NCBI RefSeq assembly: GCF_042138895.1
Contig: NZ_JBHIKW010000006.1
Span: forward strand, 186,001-250,000
DNA: 64,000 bases
Source of the DNA: Cedecea selenatireducens
GTDB taxonomy: Bacteria > Pseudomonadota > Gammaproteobacteria > Enterobacterales > Enterobacteriaceae
Reading direction: 5' to 3'
Both the position numbers and the translations under genes were made by a program. Under the pieces are notes generated by a model. That model made no database searches. It was not told the DNA's origin and was given only the letters and a program-made list of their open reading frames with translations. Below, one piece after another: positions 7,607 through 15,050 of this stretch; the stretch's first letter is position 1, and each line of letters starts with the position of its first letter.

Positions 7607-10130
7607 GTCTACTGAATTCTCGCCCGATTACATTGAGGCACTCCCGCTTTCTGCTGAGCAGAAGGCGGGTCTTCCTGCATCCGATCTTCAGGCGGTGCAT
7701 GAGGCGCTTGACGCGCAGCATCACCACTATGAGCGTGCGGATGATTCTCCTCTTGCTTCGGTAAAAGCTCGCCTCGAGGCGAGCTGGCCTGGCTCTCTCG
7801 GCGGCGAACAGCTGATTACCGATGAGGAAGGGCGCACCCAGCTTCAGGCCATGCCGAAGGCGACGCGTGCTTCTATGTTCCCGGATCCGTGGCGTACCAA
7901 CCCCATTGGCCGTTTCTGGGATCGCCTGCTTGGCCGTGAAACGAAATCTAGGTTTGCGTCAAAAGAAGAAGAGGCGTCCGAGCAGAAATGGCGTACCGTC
8001 GGCACGATCCGTCGCTACATCCTGCTGATCCTGACGCTGGCGCAGACCGTGGTCGCGACCTGGTACATGAAGACGATTCTTCCGTATCAGGGCTGGGCGC
8101 TGATTAACCCGGCGGACATGGGCGGCCAGGATTTGTGGGTCTCCTTCATGCAGCTGCTGCCGTATATCCTGCAAAGCGGCATCCTTATTCTGTTTGCCGT
8201 GCTGTTCTGCTGGGTCTCCGCCGGTTTCTGGACCGCGCTGATGGGCTTCCTGCAGCTGCTGATGGGTAAAGATAAATACAGCATTTCTGCGTCAACGGTA
8301 GGGGATGAGCCTATCAACCCTGAACACCGTACGGCGCTTATCATGCCGATTTGTAATGAAGACGTGGATCGCGTGTTTGCCGGCCTGCGTGCGACCTGGG
8401 AGTCGGTAAAAGCGACCGGGCAGCAGGCTCATTTCGACGTCTACATTCTGAGCGACAGCTACAACCCGGATATCTGCGTTGCCGAGCAGAAGGCCTGGAT
8501 GGAGCTGGTGGCGGAAGTGCAGGGCGAAGGGCAAATATTCTATCGCCGCCGCCGCCGCCGCGTGAAGCGCAAAAGCGGTAACATTGATGACTTCTGCCGT
8601 CGCTGGGGCAAGCAGTACAGCTACATGGTGGTGCTGGACGCCGACTCCGTAATGAGCGGTGATTGCCTGACCAACCTTGTGCGCCTGATGGAAGCGAACC
8701 CGAAGGCAGGCATTATTCAGTCTTCGCCAAAAGCGTCCGGTATGGACACGCTGTACGCGCGCTGCCAGCAGTTCGCCACCCGAGTCTATGGGCCGCTGTT
8801 TACAGCAGGTCTGCACTTCTGGCAGTTGGGGGAATCCCACTACTGGGGCCACAACGCGATTATTCGCGTGAAGCCGTTCATCGAACACTGTGCGCTGGCG
8901 CCGCTGCCGGGTGACGGTAACTTTGCCGGGTCAATTCTTTCCCACGACTTCGTAGAAGCCGCGCTGATGCGTCGTGCCGGCTGGGGCGTATGGATTGCCT
9001 ACGATCTGCCGGGCTCATACGAAGAACTGCCGCCGAACCTGCTGGACGAGCTCAAGCGTGACCGCCGCTGGTGCCAGGGCAACCTGATGAACTTCCGCCT
9101 GTTCCTGGTGAAAGGGATGCACCCGGTTCACCGCGCGGTGTTCCTGACGGGCGTTATGTCCTATCTGTCTGCGCCGCTGTGGTTTATGTTCCTTGCGCTG
9201 TCCACCGCGCTGCAGGTTGTACATGCTCTGACCGAGCCGCAGTACTTCCTGCAGCCGCGCCAGCTGTTCCCGGTCTGGCCGCAGTGGCGTCCTGAGCTGG
9301 CGATAGCGCTGTTTGCCTCGACGATGGTTCTGCTGTTCCTGCCGAAGCTGCTGAGTATCATTCTGATCTGGTGTAAGGGCTCCAAAGAATACGGCGGCTT
9401 CCTGCGCGTGACCTGTTCGCTGCTGCTCGAAGTGCTGTTCTCCGTGCTGCTGGCGCCGGTGCGCATGCTGTTCCATACCGTGTTTGTGGTCAGCGCGTTC
9501 CTCGGTTGGGAAGTGGTCTGGAACTCACCGCAGCGTGACGATGACTCCACGCCGTGGGGTGAAGCCTTTATGCGCCATGGTTCTCAGCTTCTGCTGGGTC
9601 TGGTCTGGGCCGTAGGGATGGCGTGGCTGGATCTGCGCTTCCTGTTCTGGCTGGCGCCGATTGTGTTCTCGCTGATCCTGTCGCCGTTCGTTTCCGTGCT
9701 CTCGAGCCGGGCGACCCTCGGCCTGCGCACTAAGCGCTGGAAGCTGTTCCTGATCCCGGAAGAGTATTCCCCGCCTCAGGTACTGGTAGATACCGAGAAC
9801 TATCTGGAGCTGAACCGCAGCCGCACGCTGGACGATGGCTTTATGCACGCGGTGTTTAACCCGTCGTTTAACGCCCTGAGTACCGCGATGGCGACGGCTC
9901 GCCACCGTAAGAGCCTGGTGCTGGAGATTGCCCGTGACCGCCACGTTGAGCAGGCGCTGAACGAGACGCCGGACAAGCTCAACCGTGACCGCCGCCTGGT
10001 GCTGCTGAGCGACCCGATGACCATGTCGCGTCTGCATTACCGCGTGTGGGCTAATCCGGAGCGCTATTCCTCCTGGGTTGATAGCTACAACAAGCTGCAG
10101 CTTAACCCGCTGGCGCTTTCGACCAAATAA
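7599..10130 (+). CDS. mdoH: Glucans biosynthesis glucosyltransferase H
   Basis: Inner-membrane family-2 glycosyltransferase that polymerises UDP-glucose into the beta-1,2-linked backbone of periplasmic glucans. In E. coli OpgH also links nutrient status to cell size through FtsZ. The product is 843 aa (E. coli 847). It has N-terminal TM segments (YILLILTLAQTVVATWYM), catalytic aspartates (YILSDSYNPD, VVLDADSVMSGD) and the R-W motif KRDRRWCQGN, then further TM segments. The start at 7599 overlaps the mdoG stop by 8 bases and gives MNKSTEF, matching the family. The N-terminus differs from E. coli over the first 60 residues, the variable cytoplasmic region. Confidence 0.95.
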   Translation: MNKSTEFSPDYIEALPLSAEQKAGLPASDLQAVHEALDAQHHHYERADDSPLASVKARLEASWPGSLGGEQLITDEEGRTQLQAMPKATRASMFPDPWRTNPIGRFWDRLLGRETKSRFASKEEEASEQKWRTVGTIRRYILLILTLAQTVVATWYMKTILPYQGWALINPADMGGQDLWVSFMQLLPYILQSGILILFAVLFCWVSAGFWTALMGFLQLLMGKDKYSISASTVGDEPINPEHRTALIMPICNEDVDRVFAGLRATWESVKATGQQAHFDVYILSDSYNPDICVAEQKAWMELVAEVQGEGQIFYRRRRRRVKRKSGNIDDFCRRWGKQYSYMVVLDADSVMSGDCLTNLVRLMEANPKAGIIQSSPKASGMDTLYARCQQFATRVYGPLFTAGLHFWQLGESHYWGHNAIIRVKPFIEHCALAPLPGDGNFAGSILSHDFVEAALMRRAGWGVWIAYDLPGSYEELPPNLLDELKRDRRWCQGNLMNFRLFLVKGMHPVHRAVFLTGVMSYLSAPLWFMFLALSTALQVVHALTEPQYFLQPRQLFPVWPQWRPELAIALFASTMVLLFLPKLLSIILIWCKGSKEYGGFLRVTCSLLLEVLFSVLLAPVRMLFHTVFVVSAFLGWEVVWNSPQRDDDSTPWGEAFMRHGSQLLLGLVWAVGMAWLDLRFLFWLAPIVFSLILSPFVSVLSSRATLGLRTKRWKLFLIPEEYSPPQVLVDTENYLELNRSRTLDDGFMHAVFNPSFNALSTAMATARHRKSLVLEIARDRHVEQALNETPDKLNRDRRLVLLSDPMTMSRLHYRVWANPERYSSWVDSYNKLQLNPLALSTK

Positions 10131-10148
10131 CGTCGTAGCGCCCTGAAG

Positions 10149-10177
10149 ATGCCGACCTTCGGGTCGGCATTTTTTTG
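10149..10177 (+). terminator. Rho-independent terminator after mdoGH
   Basis: A 9-bp stem, ATGCCGACC with GGTCGGCAT around a stable TTCG tetraloop, is followed by seven T residues. Confidence 0.9.
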
Positions 10178-10229
10178 CCTTTTATCCGGCGATGGTTATA
10201 CTCAGCGCGATATAAACAGGAGAGCGGGT

Positions 10230-10460
10230 GTGGGTAAAATAATTGCGGTGCTGGTGATGGCCTTTCTGCTGAGCGGCTGCGGCAGCATTATCAGCAGAAC
10301 GGTGCCGGGGCAGGGACACGGTAACCAGTACTACCCCGGCGTGCGTTGGGACGTGCGCGAAGGTGCATGGCGCTATATCACCGTGCTGGACCTGCCGTTT
10401 TCGCTGATTTTTGACACCCTGCTGCTGCCTATAGACGCCAGCCACGGGCCTTATGAGTAG
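10230..10460 (+). CDS. yceK: YceK/YidQ-type small lipoprotein
   Basis: Small lipoprotein of unknown function, 76 aa (E. coli YceK 75). It has a short signal sequence with a lipobox (AFLLSGC) and the family core SIISRTVPGQGHGNQYYPGVRWD, ending LPIDASHGPYE. A GTG start at 10230 is chosen: AGGAG lies 7-8 bases upstream, and the protein then aligns with YceK from the signal peptide. Its position after mdoH matches E. coli. Confidence 0.9.
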   Translation: MGKIIAVLVMAFLLSGCGSIISRTVPGQGHGNQYYPGVRWDVREGAWRYITVLDLPFSLIFDTLLLPIDASHGPYE

Positions 10461-10463
10461 CGG

Positions 10464-10838
10464 CTAGCGCTCATCCCACTCGTCTGCTGCCGTGCGACCC
10501 TCTTCGGTGTCCAGCGGCGGCTCGAGCTGAAACTCACCTTCGTCCCACTCGTGCAGCGTATTCTCTTCCAGCCACTCCTGGCGCAGCTCAATCTCATCGA
10601 AATCGCCGTCAAACACGCTTTGCGCCGCTTCTCCGCTGAGCATCGGCAGGCATTCACCTTCCTCGCTGTCGTCGGTAAAGAACTCGGCCTGCCACATGAT
10701 GTCGCCATCCTGCAAAACGTACTTCTGGAAATTGAACTGCTCGACGCTGGCGCTCTCTTCATCCACGCTTGGGTTTTCGGCAAGATACTGCTCCCGCGCG
10801 GCATCAATGGCTTCTTCCAGGGTTGCATACATGCTCAT
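10464..10838 (-). CDS. msyB: Acidic protein MsyB
   Basis: Very acidic 124-aa cytoplasmic protein, the same length as E. coli MsyB, which suppresses protein-export defects when overproduced. The sequence opens MSMYATLEEAIDAARE and ends LDTEEGRTAADEWDER. Nearly every segment is rich in Glu and Asp. The ATG at 10838 has AAAGGAGAT upstream. Its first 25 bases, start codon and ribosome site are duplicated at 13557-13593, the far end of the accessory island. The island therefore separates msyB from the DNA that originally lay upstream, so its promoter may be altered. Confidence 0.93.
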   Translation of the reverse strand: MSMYATLEEAIDAAREQYLAENPSVDEESASVEQFNFQKYVLQDGDIMWQAEFFTDDSEEGECLPMLSGEAAQSVFDGDFDEIELRQEWLEENTLHEWDEGEFQLEPPLDTEEGRTAADEWDER

Positions 10839-10850
10839 GGGCATCTCCTT
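10814..10850. repeat. 37-bp direct repeat, left copy (msyB 5' end)
   Basis: The first 25 bases of msyB, its start codon and Shine-Dalgarno region are repeated without mismatch at 13557-13593. The two copies bracket the AT-rich island. Sequence identity stops abruptly on both sides (AAG|AAG versus AAG|CAG inside the gene, CTT|TAA versus CTT|GTG upstream). This is what an attachment-site duplication would leave. Confidence 0.85.
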
Positions 10851-10985
10851 TAATCGCATCAGAATGGGCGTAAAAGAATGTATAGATGGCGATAAGAAGG
10901 CTGTCAAAGCAGACTAAAGCTGGATGGGAGGAGAGGGGAGAGTAAGTGCTTTGAAAATTTATCCGTATGGGTAAAAAGTTGTGCT

Positions 10986-11177
10986 GTGATAACGCATTCA
11001 CTCGTAGCAAAGATAGAAGCACGTATTAAACGTGAATTGCCAGTGGGTTTTATTAGTAAGTACTAAATGAAAGATGGGTTTACAGAAACTGCCAGTCCTG
11101 AATACTTCGAACCGATGCTGGCAGTTTATGAGGAGGAGATAGCTACTACTAATCAGCCTTTTTTGAGGGTGATGTGA
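10986..11177 (+). pseudogene. Decayed coding remnant with an in-frame stop
   Basis: One reading frame runs from GTG 10986 to TGA 11177 with a single TAA at 11064-11066. Both halves look protein-like: LVAKIEARIKRELPVGFISK before the stop and MKDGFTETASPEYFEPMLAV after it. There is no convincing ribosome site, and I do not recognise the family. The end overlaps the 3' end of the minus-strand membrane-protein gene. It could be a degraded phage or mobile-element gene. Alternatively it could be chance. No other gene is visible between 10839 and 11148. Confidence 0.3.
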
Positions 11178-11889
11178 CTGGAGTGAAGATTTCATGATAA
11201 TTTTTTAGTAAAACTGGTTTTAGATGTTCAAATAGAATAGGATGAAATTCATTGGTAATCTCATTAGATATTGTAAGAACATAATGTATATTCTTTTTAT
11301 TTACTTGCTCTTCTATTTCGTTACACTTATCAGTAAATATTTTTGTAGCAGAGGTGATATTGATAATGTTATTTTCGATTGCTTTATTTTTTAATGTGAT
11401 ATTCCACATTGGCAGTTCATAAATGAAAACCTGTAATTGAAGGTTGGTTTCTTCACATGTTTTTGTTTGCTTTACTATGTTCTCTCTTATATCACTTAAT
11501 ACTCTTGTTGAATTATTCTTAATACCCTCTGATTGATTGGCGAGGGCATCTATTATATCTGTTGATGATAACGTCTTACAATTTTCTAAAATAATCCTCG
11601 AAGATGTATGAATTTTAGATATTGACTCTAATATTTTTTCTGTTTGTTTAAAACCAGACTCATTAACTTTATTGTTCAGCCATTTATTAACTTTAAACGC
11701 TGACCACAAAGCTAACATGAAAGCTGACATAGCCACTAATGTTGATATACCGGGTGCCGTAACTTGTTTTGGATCTTTATAGACAATCCATTGGAATGCT
11801 ACTGTTGCCAATATTCCTACGAAAAACCATGCTACATGAGATAACTGAAAATCATCACGAAGTTTCTTTGATTTAGATTTAATTTTCAT
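11149..11889 (-). CDS. Two-TM membrane protein with long cytoplasmic helical domain, unknown function
   Basis: I do not recognise a named family. The 246-aa product begins MKIKSKSKKLRDDFQ and has two hydrophobic segments near the N-terminus (HVAWFFVGILATVAFQWIVY and ISTLVAMSAFMLALWSAF). About 165 hydrophilic, helix-rich residues follow. Right after TM2 comes KVNKWLNNKVNESGFKQTEK, which resembles the equivalent stretch of the divergent gene at 12180 (QAKKIWQEKFKED). The ATG at 11889 is chosen over a TTG at 11949, although neither has a strong ribosome site. The gene is markedly AT-rich compared with the flanking chromosome. It lies in an island bounded by a 37-bp direct repeat, so it is probably acquired. 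Confidence 0.7.
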   Translation of the reverse strand: MKIKSKSKKLRDDFQLSHVAWFFVGILATVAFQWIVYKDPKQVTAPGISTLVAMSAFMLALWSAFKVNKWLNNKVNESGFKQTEKILESISKIHTSSRIILENCKTLSSTDIIDALANQSEGIKNNSTRVLSDIRENIVKQTKTCEETNLQLQVFIYELPMWNITLKNKAIENNIINITSATKIFTDKCNEIEEQVNKKNIHYVLTISNEITNEFHPILFEHLKPVLLKNYHEIFTPVTSPSKKAD

Positions 11890-11928
11890 TTGCCAAAAGC
11901 CAAGAAGTAAAAAGGAGAGTATTTTACT

Positions 11929-12156
11929 ATGGACTGTTTCAGAGAACAACTACGTAAGGGTATAGCGTCAACTACTAAAAATAGTAGTAACACCTTTAAG
12001 AAGAAGATCCACAAGTTCATCGGCAAGTTTACGATAACAGATCAAGGGTATTGTGATTACGATATAGAAGAATCAAATCCATTCCTTCTAAAACGTTCCA
12101 GGAACGATTATGGACGGCGTAATGGAGTTATACGATATTTGCTTCAGTTGTTGTAA
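11929..12156 (+). CDS. Possible small ORF between the divergent island genes
   Basis: A 75-codon frame starting ATG 11929 has GGAG 12 bases upstream. It would encode a basic, soluble peptide (KKKIHKFIGKF, FLLKRSRNDYGRRNG). I know no matching family. It lies in the divergent intergenic region and contains a 13-bp palindrome, so it may instead be leader or regulatory DNA. The case for a real protein is weak. Confidence 0.3.
   Translation: MDCFREQLRKGIASTTKNSSNTFKKKIHKFIGKFTITDQGYCDYDIEESNPFLLKRSRNDYGRRNGVIRYLLQLL
12094..12106. promoter_or_regulatory. 13-bp palindrome upstream of the second island gene
   Basis: CGTTCCAGGAACG reads the same on both strands apart from its central base. It lies 74 bases before the GTG of the second membrane-protein gene, between two divergent genes, where an operator would be expected. 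No regulator is identifiable, so the function is inferred from position only. Confidence 0.3.
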
Positions 12157-12179
12157 GATAAGACCTTACAGGGGATTAG

Positions 12180-13040
12180 GTGAAGGATTCAGTAGTGAAT
12201 ATGATAAAGAGAGTATTTAACTTTGTTAGGCCGTATATCTTCAGATATTACGTAGCTTTCTTTTGTGGTGGTGTCGTTTGGATGTTCATTGATGTGTACG
12301 TTACTAAAGGGATAGATGCTTCTTTTGTGTCTGCTTGTGCTGATATGGCTTTAGTAGCATTAGCACTGATGGCTGGGATACAGGCTAAAAAAATATGGCA
12401 AGAAAAATTTAAAGAAGACTCATATGGGTTTGCTAAAAAAATATATATAAAAATAAGAAAGTCAGATTCTTGTTTTGAATTGTTAAGTTCAAATCTCGAC
12501 AAAACAAGAGCTTATATTGATTGCTATTCTCGTAGCATTGATATAGAGCCTGATTATGAATTTAATGGACACTTAATCAGCCCAAAAGATGATCATTATA
12601 CTACAATAAAAGGATGCTCTATATGGATTTCCGAATACACAAGGATTCTTGTGTTTTCAATAAATCCGCTTTTCAAACAATATTGTAATGATTTAAATGA
12701 TGACTTGATTAATTTTCAGGTAGTTGAAGGGGTTTTAATAAAAAATCAATTGATTGATATATATTTCAAGAGACTTAGCGATGTTAATCTTAATTTAAAT
12801 AACTATGTGGATTTATTGGGTTCGTTTTATTCTTCTTTTGGTATTTCTTTGCTTTATAGTGAAGAATATGATGAAAAGAAATATTTAGATATGGCTTATG
12901 AAGGTGATTTCTCAAAAGTGAATGATGCTTTTTATAAATTAACTGATAGTCTGAACGAGCTTAAGGATATTAACAGCAAGGTTTCTAATAGTAGTGAGGG
13001 TTTAACAAAGTATTTTAAACTTCAGTTCAGGACTGATTAG
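12180..13040 (+). CDS. Two-TM membrane protein with long cytoplasmic domain, unknown function
   Basis: Unrecognised 286-aa protein. It has two hydrophobic segments (YYVAFFCGGVVWMFIDVYV and SACADMALVALALMAGI), then a charged stretch beginning QAKKIWQEKFKED and a long helical cytoplasmic part rich in Asp, Lys, Ser and Leu. The layout matches the divergent island gene at 11149-11889, which suggests a pair of distant homologues or partners. A GTG start at 12180 is preferred because AGGGGA lies just upstream; ATG 12201 is the alternative. The coding sequence is strongly AT-rich, unlike the GC-rich core genes, which supports horizontal acquisition. No enzymatic motif is visible. Confidence 0.72.
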   Translation: MKDSVVNMIKRVFNFVRPYIFRYYVAFFCGGVVWMFIDVYVTKGIDASFVSACADMALVALALMAGIQAKKIWQEKFKEDSYGFAKKIYIKIRKSDSCFELLSSNLDKTRAYIDCYSRSIDIEPDYEFNGHLISPKDDHYTTIKGCSIWISEYTRILVFSINPLFKQYCNDLNDDLINFQVVEGVLIKNQLIDIYFKRLSDVNLNLNNYVDLLGSFYSSFGISLLYSEEYDEKKYLDMAYEGDFSKVNDAFYKLTDSLNELKDINSKVSNSSEGLTKYFKLQFRTD

Positions 13041-13548
13041 AATTTTGTAGGAAAATTTGAAAGGTCTTCTAATAAAATGGAAGTCGATGTTTTCCCAGTA
13101 TCCCCTGTGCAAAAGTCGAAAACTACTGAAACATTCACGGCAAGAATTGATTAAACACTATAATTATACGATGGATTGTGTCTTTGCACCCACTACCTTA
13201 GCATCATCACTAGATAATATAATAAACCCAAGCTTATTAACACTTTGTAATGCTACTTTTATTCCTATGTGAGAGAGGATGAGAGTGGTCGCATTATGTA
13301 CAGAATAGTAGTGCATCGTGGCCTTTTAACTTAATCTTTATTTATGGTGGTGTGATAATTGTGATACTGATTGTTTATTTCAGATGAGCACTGTACATCC
13401 TTTTACTGTGAGTGAAATTGTTGGGATCTTGGCTGTAGTTGATGGGGTAGTGGTGTAACGGGTAGGGATGCTGCGTGGACAAACCCGTTGACTGGATTGA
13501 GTTTTACGCAGAAAAAAATCACACCACCTTTTCCAGATGTATTTCACT
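13041..13548. other. AT-rich island tail without a convincing gene
   Basis: No frame here has a ribosome site plus protein-like content. It holds one arm pair of an 11-bp inverted repeat (13346-13356 and 13518-13528). A 24-codon frame at 13384-13458 begins MSTVHPFTVSEIVGILAVVD without a Shine-Dalgarno. It may be the remains of a mobile element. Confidence 0.5.
13346..13528. repeat. 11-bp inverted repeat bounding 161 bp
   Basis: GGTGGTGTGAT at 13346-13356 is exactly complementary to ATCACACCACC at 13518-13528. The arrangement resembles the ends of a very small non-coding mobile element. No target duplication is visible. Confidence 0.4.
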
Positions 13549-13581
13549 TTACTCTGCTTCCAGGGTTGCATACATGCTCAT
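13549..13581 (-). pseudogene. Truncated duplicate of the msyB 5' end
   Basis: Reading leftward from ATG 13581, the first codons of msyB are repeated (MSMYATLE) with their own AAGGAG ribosome site. The frame then diverges and stops after AE. It is the by-product of the 37-bp duplication and not a functional gene. Confidence 0.7.
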
Positions 13582-13593
13582 GGGCATCTCCTT
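13557..13593. repeat. 37-bp direct repeat, right copy
   Basis: Exact second copy of 10814-10850 at the right edge of the AT-rich island, in the same orientation. Base composition returns to that of the core chromosome directly after it, before the mdtG 3' end. Confidence 0.85.
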
Positions 13594-13675
13594 GTGGCAA
13601 AGGTCAGGGAGCGGCTGCTCCGTTACGATTTCCAGTTAATTGTTGACGCTGTTGGCAAAGATGCAAGTCTGAGAT

Positions 13676-14902
13676 TTACTCTCCCGGAATACGGACTCGT
13701 TCGGCGGGCTGGCGCAGGGTCATCCACGAATAAAGCGCGTTAAACAGCACGACGCTGGCGGTGACCAGGAACACGGTGCGAAAGCCGTAGCTCGCGGAAA
13801 CGGCGGCCCCGAGCAGCGGGCCGGTGACGTTGCCGATATCACGAAAAGACTGGTTATAGCTGAAGATACGGCCTGAGATTTGGTTCGAAGAGTTGTAGAC
13901 CAGCAGCGTTTGCACGGCGGGTAACAGCGCCCCGTCTGCGGCCCCTAATAAGAAACGTAATATGCCGAGCTGCCAGGTATTTTGCACCAGCGACATGGGA
14001 ATAAGCAGCAGGACGGAGATAACCAGCGCGCCGATAAGGATCTTCTCTGGCCCGATACGATCCCCCAGCTTGCCCAGCCGTGGGGCGCTGATCAACGCCG
14101 CAACGCCGGGCACGGAAGCAATCATCCCGCTAATAAACGCCAGGTTACTGACGTTACCGGCCAGGTCGCGTACATAGAGGGTAAGAATGGGTGCGATAGA
14201 GCCGGTCGCCACCTGAATAATCATTGTGGTGACAAACAAGCTCAGCACCAGGCGCGGATTTTTCAATGAGGTCAGTACCTGGCGCACATGCAGCATGTCT
14301 TTTTTGGAAACCGGGGTGAACGACTCGCGAATAAAGAACAGCGTCATCACAAAGCACAGGAACAGCACCAATGAGGTGATAAAGAACACCGAGCGCAGCC
14401 CGTAGTTATCCGCCATCAGGCCGCCCATCAGCGGGCCAAGCAGCGCGCCGCTGACCGCACCCGTGGACAGCGTGCCAAGCGCCCAGCCGCTTTTATGGCG
14501 CGGGATCTGGGTGGCTATCAGCGCGTTAGCGTTAGGCACAAACCCGCCGAGCAGGCCGAGCAGGGCCCGTAGCGCCAGGAATTGCCAGATATTCTGCGCC
14601 AGCCCCATAAACAGCATGACGATAGACATGCCGAGCGCGGAACGCAGCAGCATCAGTTTTCGACCCTTACGGTCGGCAAGTCCGCCCCAGAAAGGCGAAG
14701 CCACGGCGGAAAACAGGAAGGTAATGCTGAAGACTAACCCGGACCACATATTGAGCTGGCTGTGGCCGGTGACGCCGAGCTGCTCGACGTAGAGCGGGAG
14801 GAAGGGCATCACCAGGCTGAAGGCCGCGCCGGTCAGGAAGCAGCCAACCCAGACGACGGCCAGATTACGCTTCCAGTTGATAGTGCTGTCAGGGGGAGTC
14901 AT
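13676..14902 (-). CDS. mdtG: Multidrug efflux MFS transporter MdtG
   Basis: Inner-membrane proton-driven drug exporter of the major facilitator superfamily, 408 aa (E. coli 408), linked in E. coli to fosfomycin and deoxycholate resistance. It has twelve hydrophobic segments. The MFS motif A loop between TM2 and TM3 reads GGLADRKGRKLMLLRS, and its repeat in the second half reads PRLGKLGDRIGPEK. The antiporter motif GALLGPLMGG is also present. The start at 14902 has GGAG upstream. Its 3' end lies about 80 bases from the right repeat of the island, so mdtG itself is intact. In E. coli it is part of the mar/sox/rob regulon; I did not identify the box here. Confidence 0.93.
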   Translation of the reverse strand: MTPPDSTINWKRNLAVVWVGCFLTGAAFSLVMPFLPLYVEQLGVTGHSQLNMWSGLVFSITFLFSAVASPFWGGLADRKGRKLMLLRSALGMSIVMLFMGLAQNIWQFLALRALLGLLGGFVPNANALIATQIPRHKSGWALGTLSTGAVSGALLGPLMGGLMADNYGLRSVFFITSLVLFLCFVMTLFFIRESFTPVSKKDMLHVRQVLTSLKNPRLVLSLFVTTMIIQVATGSIAPILTLYVRDLAGNVSNLAFISGMIASVPGVAALISAPRLGKLGDRIGPEKILIGALVISVLLLIPMSLVQNTWQLGILRFLLGAADGALLPAVQTLLVYNSSNQISGRIFSYNQSFRDIGNVTGPLLGAAVSASYGFRTVFLVTASVVLFNALYSWMTLRQPAERVRIPGE

Positions 14903-15013
14903 ACCGCTCCGAAGTTGCCAGTGCCAAAAAGAGAGGGAATTATTACTCTGCTAATTATGCGCCTGTTGGCATTGGGCTGGCAAATCGAAGGGCTTTTTCG
15001 ATCAAACGCACGG

Positions 15014-15041
15014 TAATAAAAAGCCGCCTGTTACGGCGGCT
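15014..15041 (-). terminator. Rho-independent terminator after lpxL
   Basis: Stem GCCGCC/GGCGGC (15023-15040). On the minus strand the hairpin is followed by TTTTTATT. It lies just downstream of the lpxL stop. Confidence 0.8.
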
Positions 15042-15050
15042 ATTGCGCGA

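Noticed and set aside
11086..11127. Inverted repeat considered as an integron attC site
   Set aside because: It lacks the R', R'' core sites and the length of attC elements, and no integron integrase or cassette array is present.
13057..13272. 71-codon frame downstream of the second island gene
   Set aside because: No ATG with a ribosome site and no protein-like pattern. It lies in AT-rich non-coding DNA where such frames arise by chance.
13537..13743. 68-codon frame across the right repeat into mdtG
   Set aside because: It runs through the repeat and then antisense into mdtG. The apparent peptide is a junction artefact.
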